Positions 34,952 to 46,005 are shown, counted from the stretch's first letter. The stretch is DNA of 64,000 bases from Achromobacter sp. UMC71 (GCF_014170305.1 NZ_LZZT01000045.1:248001-312000); one strand, 5' to 3'. The notes: generated by a model from the letters alone, not told the origin. Numbers and translations are program-made.

Positions 34952-35098
34952 AAGCAACTACAAGACGGGCCGTCCCTGGCCCGCCAGGCGCCGTGACTGC
35001 GCCGCGTCCGCCGACCGGCGTGCCTCCCGAGCGATCCGTCGCCGGTGCGCGTGGGCCAGGCCGGTGCGGGCGGCGAGCCCTACCGGAGACACTGTCCC

Positions 35099-37219
35099 AT
35101 GACAGCCAGCGCAAACGCCGGCGCGGTCCATACGCGCCGCGACGGCGACATTCTTGTCGTCAGCCTCGATCATCCCCCCGTCAATGCCCTGAGTTTCGCC
35201 GTGCGCGCCGGCCTGGCAAGCGCCATCGACCAGGCCGAGGCCGATCCGCACATCAAGGCCGTGCTGTTGACCGGCGCGGGCAAGAATTTCATCGCCGGCG
35301 CCGACATCCGTGAATTCGGCAAGCCGCCCATCCCGCCCAGCCTGCCCGACGTCTGCAACCGCATCGAAGCCTGCGCCAAACCCGTCGTGGCGGCGCTGCA
35401 GGGCGCCGCGCTGGGCGGCGGCCTGGAAGTGGCGCTGGCCGCGCACTACCGCGTGGCGCTGGCCAGCGCCAAGCTGGGCCTGCCCGAAGTCACGCTGGGC
35501 CTGCTGCCCGGCGCCGGCGGCACCCAGCGCACGCCGCGTCTCATCGGCGCCCAGGCCGCGCTGGACCTGATGCTGTCTGGCAAGCCCCTATCCGCCCAGG
35601 CTGCCGTCGATGCCGGCCTGGCCGATGAACTGGCCGCCGGTTCCGATCCGCTGGCTGCCGGCCTGGACTACGCGCGCCGCCTGCTGGCGCAAGGCGCCCA
35701 GCCGCGCCGCAGCCGCGACGGCCGCGCCCTGGCCGACAAGGCCGCCGCGCTGGCCGCCATTGCCGCCGCCGGCGAACACGTGGCCGCCACGGCGCGCGGC
35801 CTGTTCTCGCCCGCCAAGATCGTCCAGGCCGTGCGCGCCGCCGTCGAACAGCCGTTTGACGAGGGCCTCTCCACCGAGCGCGCGCTGTTTCTGCAATGCC
35901 TGGACAGCCCGCAGCGCGCCGGCCTCATCCACGCGTTCTTCGCCGAACGCGACACCGCCAAGATCCCCGAATTGAAAGAAGCCAAGCCGCGCCCGCTGGA
36001 GCGCGTGGGCGTGATCGGCGGCGGCACCATGGGCGCGGGCATCGTGGTGGCCCTGCTGGACGCCGGCCTGTCCACCGTCATGGTCGAGCAGGACGACGCC
36101 GCGCTGGAACGCGGCCGCAAGCGGGTGGAACAGGTCTACGACCTGCTGGTCAAGAAGGGCCGCATGAGCGCGGACGAACGTGGCTTGCGGCTGGACCGCT
36201 ACACGGGGGCCACAAGCTACGACGCGCTGGCCGACGCCGACCTGGTCATCGAAGCCGTGTTCGAGGACATGGACGTGAAGCTCGCCGTGTTCGCGCAGCT
36301 GGACCGCGTGGCCAAGCCCGGCGCCGTGCTGGCCACCAACACGTCGTACCTGGACGTGGACCGCATCGCCCAGGCCACCAGCCGCCCGGCCGACGTGCTG
36401 GGGCTGCACTTCTTTTCGCCGGCCAACATCATGAAGCTGCTGGAAGTGGTGGTGGGCCGCCAGACCGGCGCCGACACCGTCGCCACCGGCTTCGAGCTGG
36501 CGCGCCGCCTGCGCAAGATTCCAGTGCGCGCCGGCGTCTGCGACGGTTTCATCGGCAACCGCATCCTGGCCGTGCACCGCCAGGCGGCGGACATGATGAT
36601 GGAAGACGGCGCCTCGCCCTACGACATCGACGCGGCCGTGCGCGAGTTCGGCTACCCGATGGGCCCCTACCAGATGGCGGACCTGGCCGGCGGCGACATT
36701 GGCTGGGCCACGCGCAAGCGCCGCGCCGCCACGCGCGACCCGGCGCTGCGCTACGTCCAGATTCCCGACCGCCTGTGCGAACGGGGCTGGTTCGGCCAGA
36801 AGACCGGCCGCGGCTTCTATCTGTACCCCGACGGCGCCCGTAGCGGCAAGCCCGACCCTGAAGTGCTGACCATCATCGACGCCGAACGCCGGCGCGCAGG
36901 CGTCACCCCGCGCCCGTTCAGCCACGAGGACATCCAGCGGCGCTACCTGGCCGCCATGATCAATGAGGCGGCCAACGTGCTGCACCAGGGCATCGCGCTG
37001 CGGCCGTCGGACATCGACATGGTGTTCCTGTCGGGCTACGGCTTTCCGCGCCATCGCGGCGGGCCGATGCACTACGCCGACCGCGTCGGCCTGGCGAATG
37101 TGCTGGCCGACATCCGCGCGTTCGCCCAGGAAGACCCCGCGTTCTGGAAACCGTCGCCGCTGCTGGTGCAGCTGGCCGACGCCGGCCGCGATTTCGCCAG
37201 CCTGAACCAGGCGGCCTGA
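35099..37219 (+). CDS. Enoyl-CoA hydratase/3-hydroxyacyl-CoA dehydrogenase fusion (PimF-like)
   Basis: This 706 aa bifunctional enzyme carries out the hydration and NAD-dependent oxidation steps of beta-oxidation. Residues 1 to about 190 form a crotonase domain with oxyanion-hole segments GKNFIAGADI and GAALGGGLEVAL and the acid/base region LPEVTLGLLPGAGGTQR. From about 300 a Rossmann fold begins with VGVIGGGTMGAGI, followed by the HAD core (NTSYLDVDRIA, LHFFSPANIMKLLEVV, GFIGNRI). Length and order match FadB/FadJ/PimF proteins. ATG 35099 follows GGAG at about 9 nt. It opens an operon with thiolase, two acyl-CoA dehydrogenases and an acyl-CoA ligase, the same set as pimFBCDA. Confidence 0.93.
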   Translation: MTASANAGAVHTRRDGDILVVSLDHPPVNALSFAVRAGLASAIDQAEADPHIKAVLLTGAGKNFIAGADIREFGKPPIPPSLPDVCNRIEACAKPVVAALQGAALGGGLEVALAAHYRVALASAKLGLPEVTLGLLPGAGGTQRTPRLIGAQAALDLMLSGKPLSAQAAVDAGLADELAAGSDPLAAGLDYARRLLAQGAQPRRSRDGRALADKAAALAAIAAAGEHVAATARGLFSPAKIVQAVRAAVEQPFDEGLSTERALFLQCLDSPQRAGLIHAFFAERDTAKIPELKEAKPRPLERVGVIGGGTMGAGIVVALLDAGLSTVMVEQDDAALERGRKRVEQVYDLLVKKGRMSADERGLRLDRYTGATSYDALADADLVIEAVFEDMDVKLAVFAQLDRVAKPGAVLATNTSYLDVDRIAQATSRPADVLGLHFFSPANIMKLLEVVVGRQTGADTVATGFELARRLRKIPVRAGVCDGFIGNRILAVHRQAADMMMEDGASPYDIDAAVREFGYPMGPYQMADLAGGDIGWATRKRRAATRDPALRYVQIPDRLCERGWFGQKTGRGFYLYPDGARSGKPDPEVLTIIDAERRRAGVTPRPFSHEDIQRRYLAAMINEAANVLHQGIALRPSDIDMVFLSGYGFPRHRGGPMHYADRVGLANVLADIRAFAQEDPAFWKPSPLLVQLADAGRDFASLNQAA

Positions 37220-37252
37220 AGCCCTGCCCCCCTTTACCTACCGGACACCGAC

Positions 37253-38434
37253 ATGCGCGAAGCCGTTATCGTTTCCACCGCCCGCACGCCCATCACCAAG
37301 GCCCAACGCGGCGAATTCAACCTGATCGCCGGCCCCACGCTGGCCGCCCACGCGGTGCGCGCCGCCGTCGAACGCAGCGGCATCGACCCCGCGCTGATCG
37401 AAGACGCCATCCTGGGCTGCGGCTATCCCGAGGGCGCCACCGGCCGCAACATCGGCCGCCAGGCCGTCATCCGCGCCGGCCTGCCGGTCAGCATCGGCGG
37501 CGCCACCGTCAACCGCTATTGCGCCTCGGGCCTGCAGGCCATCGCCTCGGCCGCGGCCCGCATCGTCATGGACGGCGCGCCCGCCATGATCGCGGGCGGC
37601 ATCGAATGCGTCTCGCACATCCGCACCCGTGACGACGGCGTCAGCGGTATGGACCCCTGGATCGTGGCCAACAAGCCCGAGCTCTACCTGCCCATGATCG
37701 AAACCGCCGACATCGTCGCGGCCCGCTACGGCATCAGCCGCGAAGCGCAGGACCGCTTTGCCGCGCAAAGCCAGGCGCGCACCGAAGCGGCCCAGGCCGC
37801 CGGCCGCTATCGCGAGGAAATCATCCCCGTCACCACCACCATGTCGGTCACCGACCGCGCCACCGGCGCCGTGTCCGAACGCGAAGTGACGGTGGACAAG
37901 GACACCTGCAACCGCCCCGGCACCACCTACGAGGCCCTGGCCGCGCTGGCACCGGTGCGCGGCGCCGGTCAGTTCGTCACCGCCGGCAACGCCTCGCAGC
38001 TGTCCGACGGCGCGGCCGCCTGCGTGCTCATGGAAGCGGCCGAGGCCGAGCGCGCCGGCATCCGCCCGCTGGGCGCGTTCCGCGGCCTGGCGGTAGCCGG
38101 CTGCGAGCCCGACGAAATGGGCATCGGCCCGGTCTACGCCGTGCCCAAGCTGCTCGCGCGCCACGGCCTGAAAGTCGAGGACATCGACCTGTGGGAACTG
38201 AACGAGGCCTTCGCCTCGCAAGCCCTGTACTGCCAGGAACGCCTGGGCATCCCGATGGACCGCCTGAACGTGGACGGCGGCTCGATCGCGCTGGGCCATC
38301 CGTTCGGCGTCACCGGCGCCCGCCTGGCCGGCCACGTGCTGATCGAAGGCCGCCGCCGCGGCGCGCGCTACGCCGTCGTCACGATGTGCGTGGGCGGCGG
38401 CATGGGCGCGGCCGGCCTGTTTGAAATCTACTGA
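37253..38434 (+). CDS. Acetyl-CoA C-acyltransferase (thiolase, PimB/FadA-like)
   Basis: The 393 aa enzyme performs the thiolytic cleavage that ends each beta-oxidation turn. The nucleophilic Cys sits in [35 protein letters not shown] (catalytic His) and the second Cys in [12 protein letters not shown] are all present. Family, length and motif spacing are normal. It follows the hydratase/dehydrogenase gene by 33 bp and precedes the first acyl-CoA dehydrogenase by 11 bp. Confidence 0.94.
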   Translation: MREAVIVSTARTPITKAQRGEFNLIAGPTLAAHAVRAAVERSGIDPALIEDAILGCGYPEGATGRNIGRQAVIRAGLPVSIGGATVNRYCASGLQAIASAAARIVMDGAPAMIAGGIECVSHIRTRDDGVSGMDPWIVANKPELYLPMIETADIVAARYGISREAQDRFAAQSQARTEAAQAAGRYREEIIPVTTTMSVTDRATGAVSEREVTVDKDTCNRPGTTYEALAALAPVRGAGQFVTAGNASQLSDGAAACVLMEAAEAERAGIRPLGAFRGLAVAGCEPDEMGIGPVYAVPKLLARHGLKVEDIDLWELNEAFASQALYCQERLGIPMDRLNVDGGSIALGHPFGVTGARLAGHVLIEGRRRGARYAVVTMCVGGGMGAAGLFEIY

Positions 38435-38445
38435 GGAACCGCGTC

Positions 38446-39654
38446 ATGGATCTGGAATTCACCCCCGAAGAAAACGCCTTCCGCGACGAGGTCCGCGCCT
38501 TCCTGGCGACGAACCTGCCCGAGCGCCTGTCGGCCAAGGTCACGCAGGGCAAGCTGCTGGCGCGCGCCGACATGGTCGAGTGGCACGCCATCCTGAACCG
38601 CCAGGGCTGGCTGGCCAGCCACTGGCCGGTCGAATACGGCGGCACCGGCTGGAGCACCACGCAGAAGTTCATCTTCGATAACGAATGCGCGCTGGCCGGC
38701 GCGCCGCGCATCGTGCCGTTCGGCCTGAGCATGCTGGGCCCGGTGCTGATCAAGTATGGCAACGAGGCCCAGAAGCGCCATTTGCTGCCGCGCATCCTGG
38801 ACGGCTCCGACTGGTGGTGCCAGGGCTATTCCGAACCCGGCGCCGGCTCGGACCTGGCGTCGGTCAACACCACCGCCGTACGGGGCAATGACGGCGACGG
38901 CGGCCACTACATCGTCAACGGCCAGAAGACCTGGACCACGCTGGGCCAGTACGCCAACATGATCTTCTGCCTGGTGCGCACGTCCAGCGAAGGCCGGCGC
39001 CAGGAAGGCATCAGCTTTCTTCTGATCGACATGGCCAGCCCCGGCGTGGAAGTGCGCCCCATCATCACGCTGGATGGCGAACACGAAGTCAACGAGGTGT
39101 TCTTTTCCGACGTGCGGGTGCCGGTCGAGAACCTGGTGGGCGAAGAGAACCGCGGCTGGACCTGCGCCAAGTACCTGCTGACCTACGAGCGCACCAACAT
39201 CGCCGGCGTGGGCCAGTCCACGGCCGCGCTGGAACGCCTGAAAGCCGTGGCGGCCAGCCAGAAGAAAAACGGCCGGCCGCTGGACCAGGACCCGGACTTC
39301 GCGGCCCGCATGGCGCGAGTGGAAATCGAACTGGCCAACATGCGCACCACCAACCTGCGCGTGGTGGCGGCGGCGGCCGGCGGCGGCGCGCCCGGCGCCG
39401 AAAGCTCGATGCTGAAGATCCGCGGGACGCAGATCCGCCAGGAAATCACGGCGCTGAACCGCCGCGCAATGGGGCCGTACGCCCGCCCCTTCGTGCCTGA
39501 AGCCCTGCACGACGGCTATGACGCCGCGCCCATCGGCCCGGACGGCGCCGACAGCGCCGCGGCGCAGTACTTCAACAACCGCAAGCTGTCGATCTTCGGC
39601 GGCTCCAACGAAATCCAGAAAAACATCATCTCGAAGATGATCCTGGGACTGTAA
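38446..39654 (+). CDS. pimC: Acyl-CoA dehydrogenase, pimeloyl-CoA dehydrogenase large-subunit type
   Basis: This 402 aa flavoenzyme of the acyl-CoA dehydrogenase family has the signature WWCQGYSEPGAGSDLAS (substrate/FAD contacts), the flavin-binding WTTLGQYANMIFCLVRT and a C-terminal IFGGSNEIQKNIISKMILG. It pairs with the next gene, a second, smaller and more divergent acyl-CoA dehydrogenase, as PimC and PimD do in dicarboxylic acyl-CoA oxidation in Rhodopseudomonas. The name is given on this pairing and operon content; the actual substrate chain (pimelate, adipate or other) is not shown. Only 9 bp separate it from its partner. Confidence 0.85.
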   Translation: MDLEFTPEENAFRDEVRAFLATNLPERLSAKVTQGKLLARADMVEWHAILNRQGWLASHWPVEYGGTGWSTTQKFIFDNECALAGAPRIVPFGLSMLGPVLIKYGNEAQKRHLLPRILDGSDWWCQGYSEPGAGSDLASVNTTAVRGNDGDGGHYIVNGQKTWTTLGQYANMIFCLVRTSSEGRRQEGISFLLIDMASPGVEVRPIITLDGEHEVNEVFFSDVRVPVENLVGEENRGWTCAKYLLTYERTNIAGVGQSTAALERLKAVAASQKKNGRPLDQDPDFAARMARVEIELANMRTTNLRVVAAAAGGGAPGAESSMLKIRGTQIRQEITALNRRAMGPYARPFVPEALHDGYDAAPIGPDGADSAAAQYFNNRKLSIFGGSNEIQKNIISKMILGL

Positions 39655-39663
39655 AGGCCGGCC

Positions 39664-40797
<1,134 letters not shown>

Positions 40798-40814
40798 ATG
40801 GCCAGGAGACGACC

Positions 40815-42746
40815 ATGACCCAGGCCTACGCCGCCCCGCCCATCGCCCCGCCGTTTTCGGCGCCGTTTCCGGTCAAGACCGCGGCCGACGTCCAGCGCCT
40901 GGCCGCCCGGCCGCTGGCCGAGACGCTGACGGTGCAAAGCACCTACGAGATCTTTCGCAACTCGGCCGCCGCGTTCGGCGCACGCCCCGCGCTGACCTTC
41001 CTGCGCAGCGCCGATCCCGACGATCCGCCGATCGTCTGGCGCTACGACGAGCTGCTGGCCGGCATCCACCAGACCGCCAATCTGCTGCACAGCCTGGGCA
41101 TCGGCGCGGGCGACGCCGTGGGCGTGCTGCTGCCCGGCTGCCTGGAATACCACCTGGCGCTGTGGGGCGGCGAGGCCGCGGGCATCGTGCAGCCACTGAA
41201 CCCGCTGCTGACCGAGGACAAGCTGGCCTCGCTTTTGACCACCGCCGGTGCCAAGGCGCTGATCGCCTATGGCTCGGATGTGGAATGCGGCGCCTGGTCC
41301 AAGGCCCTGCGCCTGCATGAACGCGTGCCGTCCCTGAAGACCCTGCTGCGCGTGGCGCCGCACGACGAGGCGCCCGACCAGCGCCCCGCCCTGCCGGCCT
41401 TCGCGCGGGACTTCAATGCGGCGCGGGCCGAGCAGCCGATGGACCGCCTGGTCAGCGAACGGGTCATCCGCGCCGAAGACGTGGCCGCGTATTTCCACAC
41501 GGGCGGCACCACCGGTGCGCCCAAGCTGGCCATCCACACCCACGCCAACCAGGTCTTCACGGCCTGGGCCGCGGTTCAATTGCAAGGCGCGGGGCCGGGT
41601 GACGTGGTGATCAACGGCTATCCGCTGTTCCATGTGGCGGGCGTACTGCCGGCCTCGCTGGCCGCGCTGTCGGCCGGCGTGCAGACCGTGATTCCCACGC
41701 CGCTGCTGCTGCGCAACCGCGATGTGCTGCGCAACTACTGGCGGCTGGTCGAGCGCCACCGCGCCACCTCGCTGCAAGGCGTGCCGACCATCCTGGCCGC
41801 GCTGGCCGACATCCCGCTGGCGGGCGCCGACATCTCGTCGCTGCGCTATTGCCGCACAGGCGCCGCGCCCTTGCCCGCCGAGCTGGCCGCGCGCTTCGAG
41901 CGCCTGTTCGGCCTGCATGTCAACGAAAGCCTGGGCATGACCGAAATGGCCGGCATCACGTCCATCACGCCGCCGGGCTCGCGCTTTCCGGTCAATTGCG
42001 TGGGCTTTCCGCTGCCCTATGTGCAGGTGCGCGTGGCCGCGCTGGACACGCCCGCGGGCCAGCCCGCCCGCGAGCTGCCGCCTGGCCAGCCCGGCATGTT
42101 GCTGTTCAAGTCGCCCAATGTGATCCCGGGCTTTCTGGACCCCGAGGACACGGCGCGCGCCTTCACGGAGGACGGCTGGCTGATCAGCGGCGACGTCGGC
42201 TTCCTGGATGCCGAGGGCCGCCTGCACCTGCAGGGCCGCGCCAAGGACCTGATCATCCGCGGCGGCCACAACATCGATCCCAAGACCATCGAGGATGCGC
42301 TGGCCACGCACCCGGCGGTGCACATCTGCGCCGCGGTCGGCGCGCCCGACCCCTACGCCGGCGAATTGCCCATCGCCTTCGTCACACTGGCCGAGGGCGC
42401 ACAGGTGTCCGAGGCCGATCTGGTGGCCTACGCCGCCGCCCATGTCGACGAAGGCCCGGCGCGCCCCAAGCGGGTCATCGTGCTCGAACAGATGCCCATG
42501 ACCAACGTCGGCAAGATCTACAAGCCCGATCTGCGCCGCCTGGCCACCGCGGTGTCGGTGCAGGCGGTCGTGGCGCGGGTATTGCAGGACGCCGGTCTGG
42601 AACCGGACAGCCCGCTGTTCCGTGTCCAAGCCGATGCGCAGCCCGATGTCGCCGTCGACGTCGACGCCGCCACCTCCGCGCCGCTGAAGGAGCAGTTGCG
42701 CGCGGCGCTGGATCGATTGCCGGTCAAGGTCGCCTTGCGCGGCTGA
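40815..42746 (+). CDS. Acyl-CoA synthetase (AMP-forming ligase, PimA-like)
   Basis: The 643 aa ligase activates a free acid to its CoA thioester with ATP. ANL-family motifs are clear: the P-loop-like HTGGTTGAPKLAIHTH, the adenine-binding SLGMTEMAG, the hinge/ribose motif GWLISGDVGFLD with GRAKDLIIRGGHNIDPKTIE, and the C-terminal Lys in TNVGKIYKPDL. It runs longer than many ANL enzymes and ends with an approximately 80-residue extension. The start at 40815 has AGGAG with 7-nt spacing. It would supply the first step for the upstream beta-oxidation enzymes. Substrate probably a medium-chain or dicarboxylic acid, by context. Confidence 0.9.
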   Translation: MTQAYAAPPIAPPFSAPFPVKTAADVQRLAARPLAETLTVQSTYEIFRNSAAAFGARPALTFLRSADPDDPPIVWRYDELLAGIHQTANLLHSLGIGAGDAVGVLLPGCLEYHLALWGGEAAGIVQPLNPLLTEDKLASLLTTAGAKALIAYGSDVECGAWSKALRLHERVPSLKTLLRVAPHDEAPDQRPALPAFARDFNAARAEQPMDRLVSERVIRAEDVAAYFHTGGTTGAPKLAIHTHANQVFTAWAAVQLQGAGPGDVVINGYPLFHVAGVLPASLAALSAGVQTVIPTPLLLRNRDVLRNYWRLVERHRATSLQGVPTILAALADIPLAGADISSLRYCRTGAAPLPAELAARFERLFGLHVNESLGMTEMAGITSITPPGSRFPVNCVGFPLPYVQVRVAALDTPAGQPARELPPGQPGMLLFKSPNVIPGFLDPEDTARAFTEDGWLISGDVGFLDAEGRLHLQGRAKDLIIRGGHNIDPKTIEDALATHPAVHICAAVGAPDPYAGELPIAFVTLAEGAQVSEADLVAYAAAHVDEGPARPKRVIVLEQMPMTNVGKIYKPDLRRLATAVSVQAVVARVLQDAGLEPDSPLFRVQADAQPDVAVDVDAATSAPLKEQLRAALDRLPVKVALRG

Positions 42747-42785
42747 CGATCGGAACCCCATAAAAAACACACAGGAGACAACCCC

Positions 42786-43772
42786 ATGCCCCACCACCCG
42801 CTGCGCAGAACCTGCCTGGGCGCCCTGCTGCTGTCGCTGACGGGCGCCGTACTGGCGCCCGCCGCGTTGGCGCAAAGCGCCTTTCCCAACAAGCCCATCA
42901 CCGTGATCGTGCCATTCCCGGCCGGCGGGTCCACCGACCGCCACCTGCGCATCGTGGCGCAGGACGCCTCCAAGTATCTGGGCCAGACCGTCATCGTCGA
43001 AAACCGCCCTGGCGCGGGCGGCACGCTGGGTCCGGCCACCATGTCGCGCACCGCCAAGCCCGACGGCTACACGGTGGCGCTGTACACGCTGGCCATGCTG
43101 CGCATGCCCTACATGCAGAAGACCACCTGGGACCCGATCAACGACTTCACCTTCATCATCGGGCTGTCGGGCTACACCTTCGGCGTCACGGTGCGCGCGG
43201 ACTCGCCGTTCAAGACCTTCAACGAATACATTGAAGCGGCGCGCAAGAACCCGGGCACCATCGACTACGGCTCGACCGGGGTGGGTTCGTCGCCGCACCT
43301 GCTGATGGAAGAGGTCGCCCTCAATGCCAAGGTCAAGCTGAACCACGTGCCCTACAAGGGCAACGCCGACATGCAGCAGGCGCTGCTGGGCGGCCACGTC
43401 ATGGCGCAAAGCGACGGCACCGGCTGGGACCAGTTCGTGGACTCGGGCAAGATGCGCCTGTTGGTCACCTTCGGCGAAAAGCGCACCACCCGCTGGCCCG
43501 ACGTGCCCACGGCGCTGGAACTGGGCTACAAGGTCAGCTCCACGTCGCCCTACGGCCTGGCCGGCCCCAAGGGCATGGACCCGGCGGTGGTCAAGGTGCT
43601 GCACGACGCCTTCAAGAAGGCGCTGTTCGACCCGGCCAGCACGGAGGTGATGAAGCAGCTTAACCAGGAGCCCGTCTACCGCGACAGCGCCGACTACCAG
43701 GCGTGGGCGCAGGCCACTTACAAAAAGGAAAAGGGGCTCATCGAGTACCTGGGGCTGATGGCCAAGGATTGA
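42786..43772 (+). CDS. Tripartite tricarboxylate transporter (Bug-family) substrate-binding protein
   Basis: The 328 aa periplasmic receptor has a signal peptide ending APAALAQSA and the Bug/TctC core: PNKPITVIVPFPAGGSTDRHLR, VENRPGAGGTLGPATM, DGYTVAL, NHVPYKGNADMQQALLGGHVMA. No TctA or TctB membrane genes are next to it, so it is an orphan receptor, as most Bug proteins are. Its place at the end of the pim-type operon suggests that it binds the acid that the operon degrades. In Rhodopseudomonas an orphan TTT receptor, AdpC, binds adipate. The ligand here is inferred only. Confidence 0.9.
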   Translation: MPHHPLRRTCLGALLLSLTGAVLAPAALAQSAFPNKPITVIVPFPAGGSTDRHLRIVAQDASKYLGQTVIVENRPGAGGTLGPATMSRTAKPDGYTVALYTLAMLRMPYMQKTTWDPINDFTFIIGLSGYTFGVTVRADSPFKTFNEYIEAARKNPGTIDYGSTGVGSSPHLLMEEVALNAKVKLNHVPYKGNADMQQALLGGHVMAQSDGTGWDQFVDSGKMRLLVTFGEKRTTRWPDVPTALELGYKVSSTSPYGLAGPKGMDPAVVKVLHDAFKKALFDPASTEVMKQLNQEPVYRDSADYQAWAQATYKKEKGLIEYLGLMAKD

Positions 43773-43840
43773 GACGGGTCGGCTCGACGCTGTCTTTCAC
43801 GGGCCAGATCCGGCATGCGCCCGGCCTGGCCCGAATGCAT

Positions 43841-44893
43841 TCAGCGCGCTCGGAATGCGGTCCTGTACGCATACAGCCCCGGCGCGCCGCCCGTCATCAC
43901 GAACAGCACATCCGAACCCGGCGCGTGGCAGCCGGCGCGCACGTCGGCCAACAGGCCGGCGAAGGCCTTGCCTGAATACACCGGGTCCAGCAGCAGCCCT
44001 TCGCTGCGCGCCAGGCATTGCACCGCCTCGACCATGGCCGGCGTGGGCACGCCGTAGGCCGGGCCGCGCTGGCTGCCGTCGACCTGGATATCGCCGGGCG
44101 CGGGCGGCGCGTAAGTGGCCACGCCCTCGCCCTGCCCCAACAGCGTCAAGGTCGCCGCCGTCAGGTCGACGGTCTTGGTGTGCGCCACGGCCGCGTCGGC
44201 CAGCGTGGTGAACGATTGCACCTTGGCGGCCGGCAGACCGGCCGCGATCATCCCGGCCGCCAGGCCCGCATGTGTGCCGGCGCTGCCGTTGGCCACCACG
44301 ATGCGCGAAAAATCCACGCCCAGCACGCGTGACTGTTCCAGGATTTCCAGCGCGCAGGCCGCATAGCCCAGCGCGCCGGTGGGCGTGGACCCGCCCAATG
44401 GCGCCAGGTAGACGCGGCGGCCCGACAATTCCAGCGCCCGCACCCGTTCCAGCGCCGCGGCCATGGCGTCGGCGCCCACGGGCAGGTCGTGCACCACCGC
44501 GCCCAGCAGGCGGTTCAGCAGCATATTGCCGTTTTCTTCGTAGTCCACGTCGCTACGCGGCACCACGCGGCCCAGCACCAGTTCGCAGGCCATGCCGGCG
44601 CGCGCGGCGGCGGCGGCGGTCAGGCGTGCATGGTTCGATTGCAGGCCGCCCACCGTCACCACAGTGTCGGCGCCCTGCTGCCGCGCGTCGCCCAGCAGGA
44701 ATTCCAGCTTGCGCAGCTTGTTGCCGCCGCCGCCCAGCGACATGTGGTCATCGCGTTTGACATACAAGCGCACGCCGTTGGCCGCGGCGCCCAGGGCCGC
44801 TTCCAGGCCGGTCAGGCGCTGGATCGGCGTGGGACCGTCAAGCAAGGCGTAACGGGGAAAGCGCTGCAGCGCGGACGACAGGCCAGTGGACAT
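43841..44893 (-). CDS. D-cysteine desulfhydrase / ACC-deaminase family PLP enzyme
   Basis: The 350 aa PLP enzyme of fold-type II has the DcyD/ACC-deaminase signature: VKRDDHMSLGGGGNKLRKLEFLLGDA (PLP Lys near residue 59), TVGGLQSNHARLTAAAAA, NGSAGTHAGLAAG and DPVYSGKAFAGL. The likely reaction turns D-cysteine into pyruvate, sulphide and ammonia. ACC deaminase activity is the alternative, since the two cannot be separated with certainty by eye. A longer frame upstream lacks family sequence; ATG 44893 is the start. It is divergent from a GntR gene and probably controlled by it. Confidence 0.88.
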   Translation of the reverse strand: MSTGLSSALQRFPRYALLDGPTPIQRLTGLEAALGAAANGVRLYVKRDDHMSLGGGGNKLRKLEFLLGDARQQGADTVVTVGGLQSNHARLTAAAAARAGMACELVLGRVVPRSDVDYEENGNMLLNRLLGAVVHDLPVGADAMAAALERVRALELSGRRVYLAPLGGSTPTGALGYAACALEILEQSRVLGVDFSRIVVANGSAGTHAGLAAGMIAAGLPAAKVQSFTTLADAAVAHTKTVDLTAATLTLLGQGEGVATYAPPAPGDIQVDGSQRGPAYGVPTPAMVEAVQCLARSEGLLLDPVYSGKAFAGLLADVRAGCHAPGSDVLFVMTGGAPGLYAYRTAFRAR

Positions 44894-45117
44894 GGATGCG
44901 TTCCTGAAACAAGGGTGAAGGCGAGCTGGGCAAAGCTCGGCGGGCAAGCCGAACGGACCGCAGCAGGATACGGCAAAATGACCTTGCGGTTCCTCGCGCC
45001 AGGCGTCCAGGTCGATGCACGCAGGGGGCAGGCCCTGGACCCGGCAGTACGACGCGCAAAGACAGGTTGCGCCCGCCAAGTCCGGGATTGCGGGACGCGG
45101 GGCCGCCGCGCACAAGT

Positions 45118-45128
45118 TTGGTATGCAA
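45118..45128. promoter_or_regulatory. TTG-GTATG-CAA, candidate GntR/FCD operator
   Basis: This resembles the short TTG-N5-CAA pseudopalindromes bound by many GntR/FCD regulators and sits just upstream of the gntR-type promoter. Weak on its own, it is supported by position. Confidence 0.35.
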
Positions 45129-45134
45129 TAAATG

Positions 45135-45165
45135 TTGCCTTTCCTGTACGCGTTTTTGCTAGACT
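45135..45165 (+). promoter_or_regulatory. Candidate promoter of the GntR gene
   Basis: TTGCCT (45135-45140), a 19-bp spacer and the extended -10 TGcTAGACT (-10 hexamer 45160-45165) lie 45 bp before the ATG. Confidence 0.45.
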
Positions 45166-45209
45166 GACTGCCCTGCGTCTTCCCCTGTCGGCCTTCGTTG
45201 CCGCGCCTA

Positions 45210-45896
45210 ATGACCGAGCAAGCCCTTCCCGACCCCAGCGCCGACGACATCGCCCGCGCCATCGCCGCCGCCATCGTGGCCCACCGCCTGCCCCCCGGCA
45301 CCCGCTTGCGTGAAGAGGCCCTGGCGCGGGTCTACAAGGTCAGCCGCACCAAGATCCGCGCGGCCCTGTTGATGCTGTCCAAGGACAAGCTGATCAACAT
45401 CGTGCCCGACAAGGGCGCCTTCGTCAGCAAGCCCGACGCCAACGAGGCGCGCGAGGTCTACGCCGTCCGCCGCATCCTGGAAGCCGCGCTGGCGCGCGAA
45501 TTCGTGGCCCGCGCCACCGCGGCCGACTACCGCCGCATCGACGCCCACCTGGCCCAGGAACGCGCGGCCGTGGAAAGCGGCGACGTGCAGGCCCGCAACC
45601 GCCTGCTGGGCGACTTCCATATCCTGCTGGCCGAAACGGTCGGCAATTCGGTGCTGACGGGCATGCTGCGCGAACTGTCCGCGCGCAGCGCCGTGATCAC
45701 CGTGCTGTACCAGAGCTCGCACGACGCCAGTTGCTCGTCGCGCGAGCACCATGCCTTCATCGAGGCCGCCCGCGCCGGCGACACCGAACGCGCCTGCGCG
45801 CTAATGGACGAGCACCTGGAACACGTGCAGACCGCGCTGGATTTCAATGAAGACGACCGCACCGGCGGCGATCTGGTCACCGCGCTGCTGAGCTGA
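45210..45896 (+). CDS. GntR-family regulator with FCD domain
   Basis: The 228 aa product has an N-terminal winged HTH (PGTRLREEALARVYKVSRTKIRAALLMLSKDKLINIVPDKGAFV) followed by an all-helical FCD ligand domain, whose metal-binding His/Asp-type residues are consistent with the subfamily (DFHILLAETVGN, REHHAFIEAARAGD). The start is ATG 45210; a TTG four codons upstream is an alternative. It is divergent from the D-cysteine desulfhydrase gene, its likely target. Ligand unknown. Confidence 0.9.
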   Translation: MTEQALPDPSADDIARAIAAAIVAHRLPPGTRLREEALARVYKVSRTKIRAALLMLSKDKLINIVPDKGAFVSKPDANEAREVYAVRRILEAALAREFVARATAADYRRIDAHLAQERAAVESGDVQARNRLLGDFHILLAETVGNSVLTGMLRELSARSAVITVLYQSSHDASCSSREHHAFIEAARAGDTERACALMDEHLEHVQTALDFNEDDRTGGDLVTALLS

Positions 45897-45909
45897 ACGC
45901 GCGCCGGGT

Positions 45910-45951
45910 TTGATCCCGCGCAAACCGCGCCGCGTGCCTGCCCGATACAGT
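45910..45951 (+). promoter_or_regulatory. FNR/ANR-type box with -10 element upstream of usp
   Basis: TTGAT-CCCG-CGCAA (45910-45923) matches the TTGAT-N4-ATCAA consensus at 8 of 10 positions. The -10-like GATACA/TACAGT at 45944-45951 puts the box centre about 41 bp upstream of the predicted start point, the standard class II activator position. Confidence 0.45.
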
Positions 45952-46005
45952 GTTACGTAGATGGCCGCCATTCGCGGGGGCCGCGGCACAAGTACGGGAG
46001 ACACC

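Larger units (their letters stand above)
44894..45209. promoter_or_regulatory. Divergent control region between the desulfhydrase and GntR genes
   Basis: This 316-bp stretch contains no supported gene. It is GC-rich near the desulfhydrase and turns AT-rich from about 45110, where a candidate GntR operator (45118-45128) and a promoter for the GntR gene (45135-45165) are visible. Confidence 0.5.
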
